Positions 60,935 through 61,858 of a DNA stretch of 61,858 nt are shown here, in pieces. A program made the translations under genes and the position numbers. The notes beneath the pieces are model-generated. The model ran no database searches and had not been told where the DNA came from. It worked only from the letters and a program-made list of their open reading frames with translations. The stretch is from Zetaproteobacteria bacterium (GTDB taxonomy: Bacteria > Pseudomonadota > Zetaproteobacteria > Mariprofundales > Mariprofundaceae): NCBI GenBank assembly GCA_002753275.1, contig PEAA01000009.1:1-61858 (forward strand), given 5' to 3'. Position 1 is the first letter of the stretch, and every line of letters starts with the position of its first letter.

Positions 60935-61837
60935 TTATGCATTTGATAGTTCATCATCTTCGATTTTCTTGATGGTTATCCCGCTGTCGGTCTTCCAACT
61001 CTGGGGGCCACTTCGAGATGTTCCTGCAACTATTGCGGCTGCGTAGCTAGAGGAGTTAAAAAGAATATCTTCAGACGCAACGAGATGACTCCCTTCATCT
61101 TTCAATACGCCATCGGCTAGTAATTTTGCTTTTATGGTTGAGAGTTTTCCGGGCATACTTTCTGAGTTGGATTTCGAAAGCTGAGAACCTTTCTTGAGTA
61201 CAAACCCTTCATCTGTCACGGCCCCCTGCGCAGAAAAGTTGCTTACTTTGAAAAACAAATTACTAAGTATGTTATTGCTCTCACTTGACTTATTAGGCTC
61301 TTCGGTGATTTGACTTAAAGCCTTGGATTTCAGTATTGGCTCAAGCACTGAGTAACCGAGTGTTCCCAATACCATTCTGACATTTTCTATAAATTCTTCC
61401 ATCGCGTCACGGTCAGCTCTCGGCAGACTGGACTCGGGTGGAGTATTTCCATTCTCCAATTCGTACCTATCAGCAATTTTCGATAAGCCGACCAGCGCGG
61501 ATTCTAGATGTTTAATATGCGCCTTCGTAAGGTTTTCATCTTTGCTAGTGAAAATGACTGCCTCACTCCAAAATTCTTTATTCCTATCATGGTTCGTGAG
61601 TCTTTGTGCTACATTTTCAGATTCACCTATGTAGGCTGCGGGTTTGGAACTTCCAAAGCGGCCTTCAAACAGAAAATAAACTCCAGGCTTCGAAGATTCA
61701 GGCCAATTTTTGAGTTCATTCAATCTGCTTCTTGGGCAAGCTATTGCGTGTCCTGTCCAGTTAACCAGCTCGGCGTACCTAATGCCCGTAACGGTTGCAT
61801 CAGCCAAGTAAATTCGTATTGATTTTCCTACTGCCAC
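60935..61837 (-). CDS. GIY-YIG nuclease family protein with DUF4357
   Basis: 300 residues. A GIY-YIG-type module at about 52-110 has PGVYFLFEG, AAYIGESENVAQRLTNHD and FWSEAVIFTSKDENLTKAH. A mainly helical linker and a C-terminal DUF4357-like domain (SSSYAAAIVAGTSRSGPQSW) follow. The start is GTG at 61837 with AAGGAG 4 bases before it. Proteins of this build occur in accessory regions; a restriction or mobile-DNA link is inferred. The near repeat ATGCATAAyAA at both ends of the gene suggests insertion as a unit. Confidence 0.85.
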   Translation of the reverse strand: MAVGKSIRIYLADATVTGIRYAELVNWTGHAIACPRSRLNELKNWPESSKPGVYFLFEGRFGSSKPAAYIGESENVAQRLTNHDRNKEFWSEAVIFTSKDENLTKAHIKHLESALVGLSKIADRYELENGNTPPESSLPRADRDAMEEFIENVRMVLGTLGYSVLEPILKSKALSQITEEPNKSSESNNILSNLFFKVSNFSAQGAVTDEGFVLKKGSQLSKSNSESMPGKLSTIKAKLLADGVLKDEGSHLVASEDILFNSSSYAAAIVAGTSRSGPQSWKTDSGITIKKIEDDELSNA

Positions 61838-61858
61838 AAGGACTCCTTATTATGCATA

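Overview
The window reads as a stretch of a proteobacterial chromosome spanning the replication origin. The housekeeping set (Hda, SspB, a DUF2066 protein, class A RNase P RNA, ComM, GspN-type T2SS) fits a lineage at or near the Gamma-/Zetaproteobacteria. A class I phosphoribulokinase implies Calvin-Benson CO2 fixation, so the organism is probably an autotroph. With the membrane b-type cytochrome and TolB-like proteins, a Zetaproteobacterium (Mariprofundus/Ghiorsea-like iron oxidiser) is my best guess, but this is inference only. No tRNA, rRNA, CRISPR array or intact insertion sequence was seen.

Layout. (1) 1-5.3 kb, leftward: a compact operon of Nramp-like metal transporter, a membrane PP2C phosphatase with a periplasmic c-heme motif, an RsbW-like kinase, a STAS antagonist, acetolactate decarboxylase and a Na/Pi-type transporter cut by the left edge. 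Together these look like a heme-sensing partner-switching module. (2) 5.4-22 kb, leftward: comM, a Na+/H+ antiporter, a REC-REC-HD-GYP regulator and a type II secretion locus in the order C-D-E-F-x-L-M-N-y-G-H-I-J-K. Here x is a TPR/PGAG membrane protein and y a divergent YidD-like protein. (3) 22-25 kb: cytochrome b561-like protein plus two tandem TolB-like beta-propeller proteins. (4) 25-30 kb: argD-argF-argG, a small orphan flagellar-rod-like protein and htpX. (5) 29.6-46.8 kb: the origin region. Leftward are rpmH-rnpA-yidD-yidC-mnmE, prk and mnmG-rsmG-parA-parB, with two perfect parS sites. Rightward are dnaA-dnaN-recF-gyrB-purM-purN. A candidate oriC with DnaA boxes lies between dnaA and dnaN. 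(6) 46.8-52 kb, leftward: mreBCD-mrdA-rodA, the cell elongation machinery. (7) 52-56.4 kb, rightward: ribF-ileS-lspA. (8) 56.4-60.8 kb, leftward: aroG-sspB-DUF2066-pgsA-hda and the RNase P RNA. (9) 60.8-61.9 kb: a GIY-YIG/DUF4357 gene with an integron-cassette-like end, probably accessory.

By eye, base composition falls towards the origin (about 30-46 kb is clearly AT-rich) and rises in the T2SS and ileS regions. The points most worth a second look are the two accessory membrane proteins inside the T2SS operon, the heme-linked phosphatase switch operon, parS sites embedded in translation starts and gene overlaps, the hairpin over the ribosome binding site of the first TolB-like gene, and the orphan rod-like protein.
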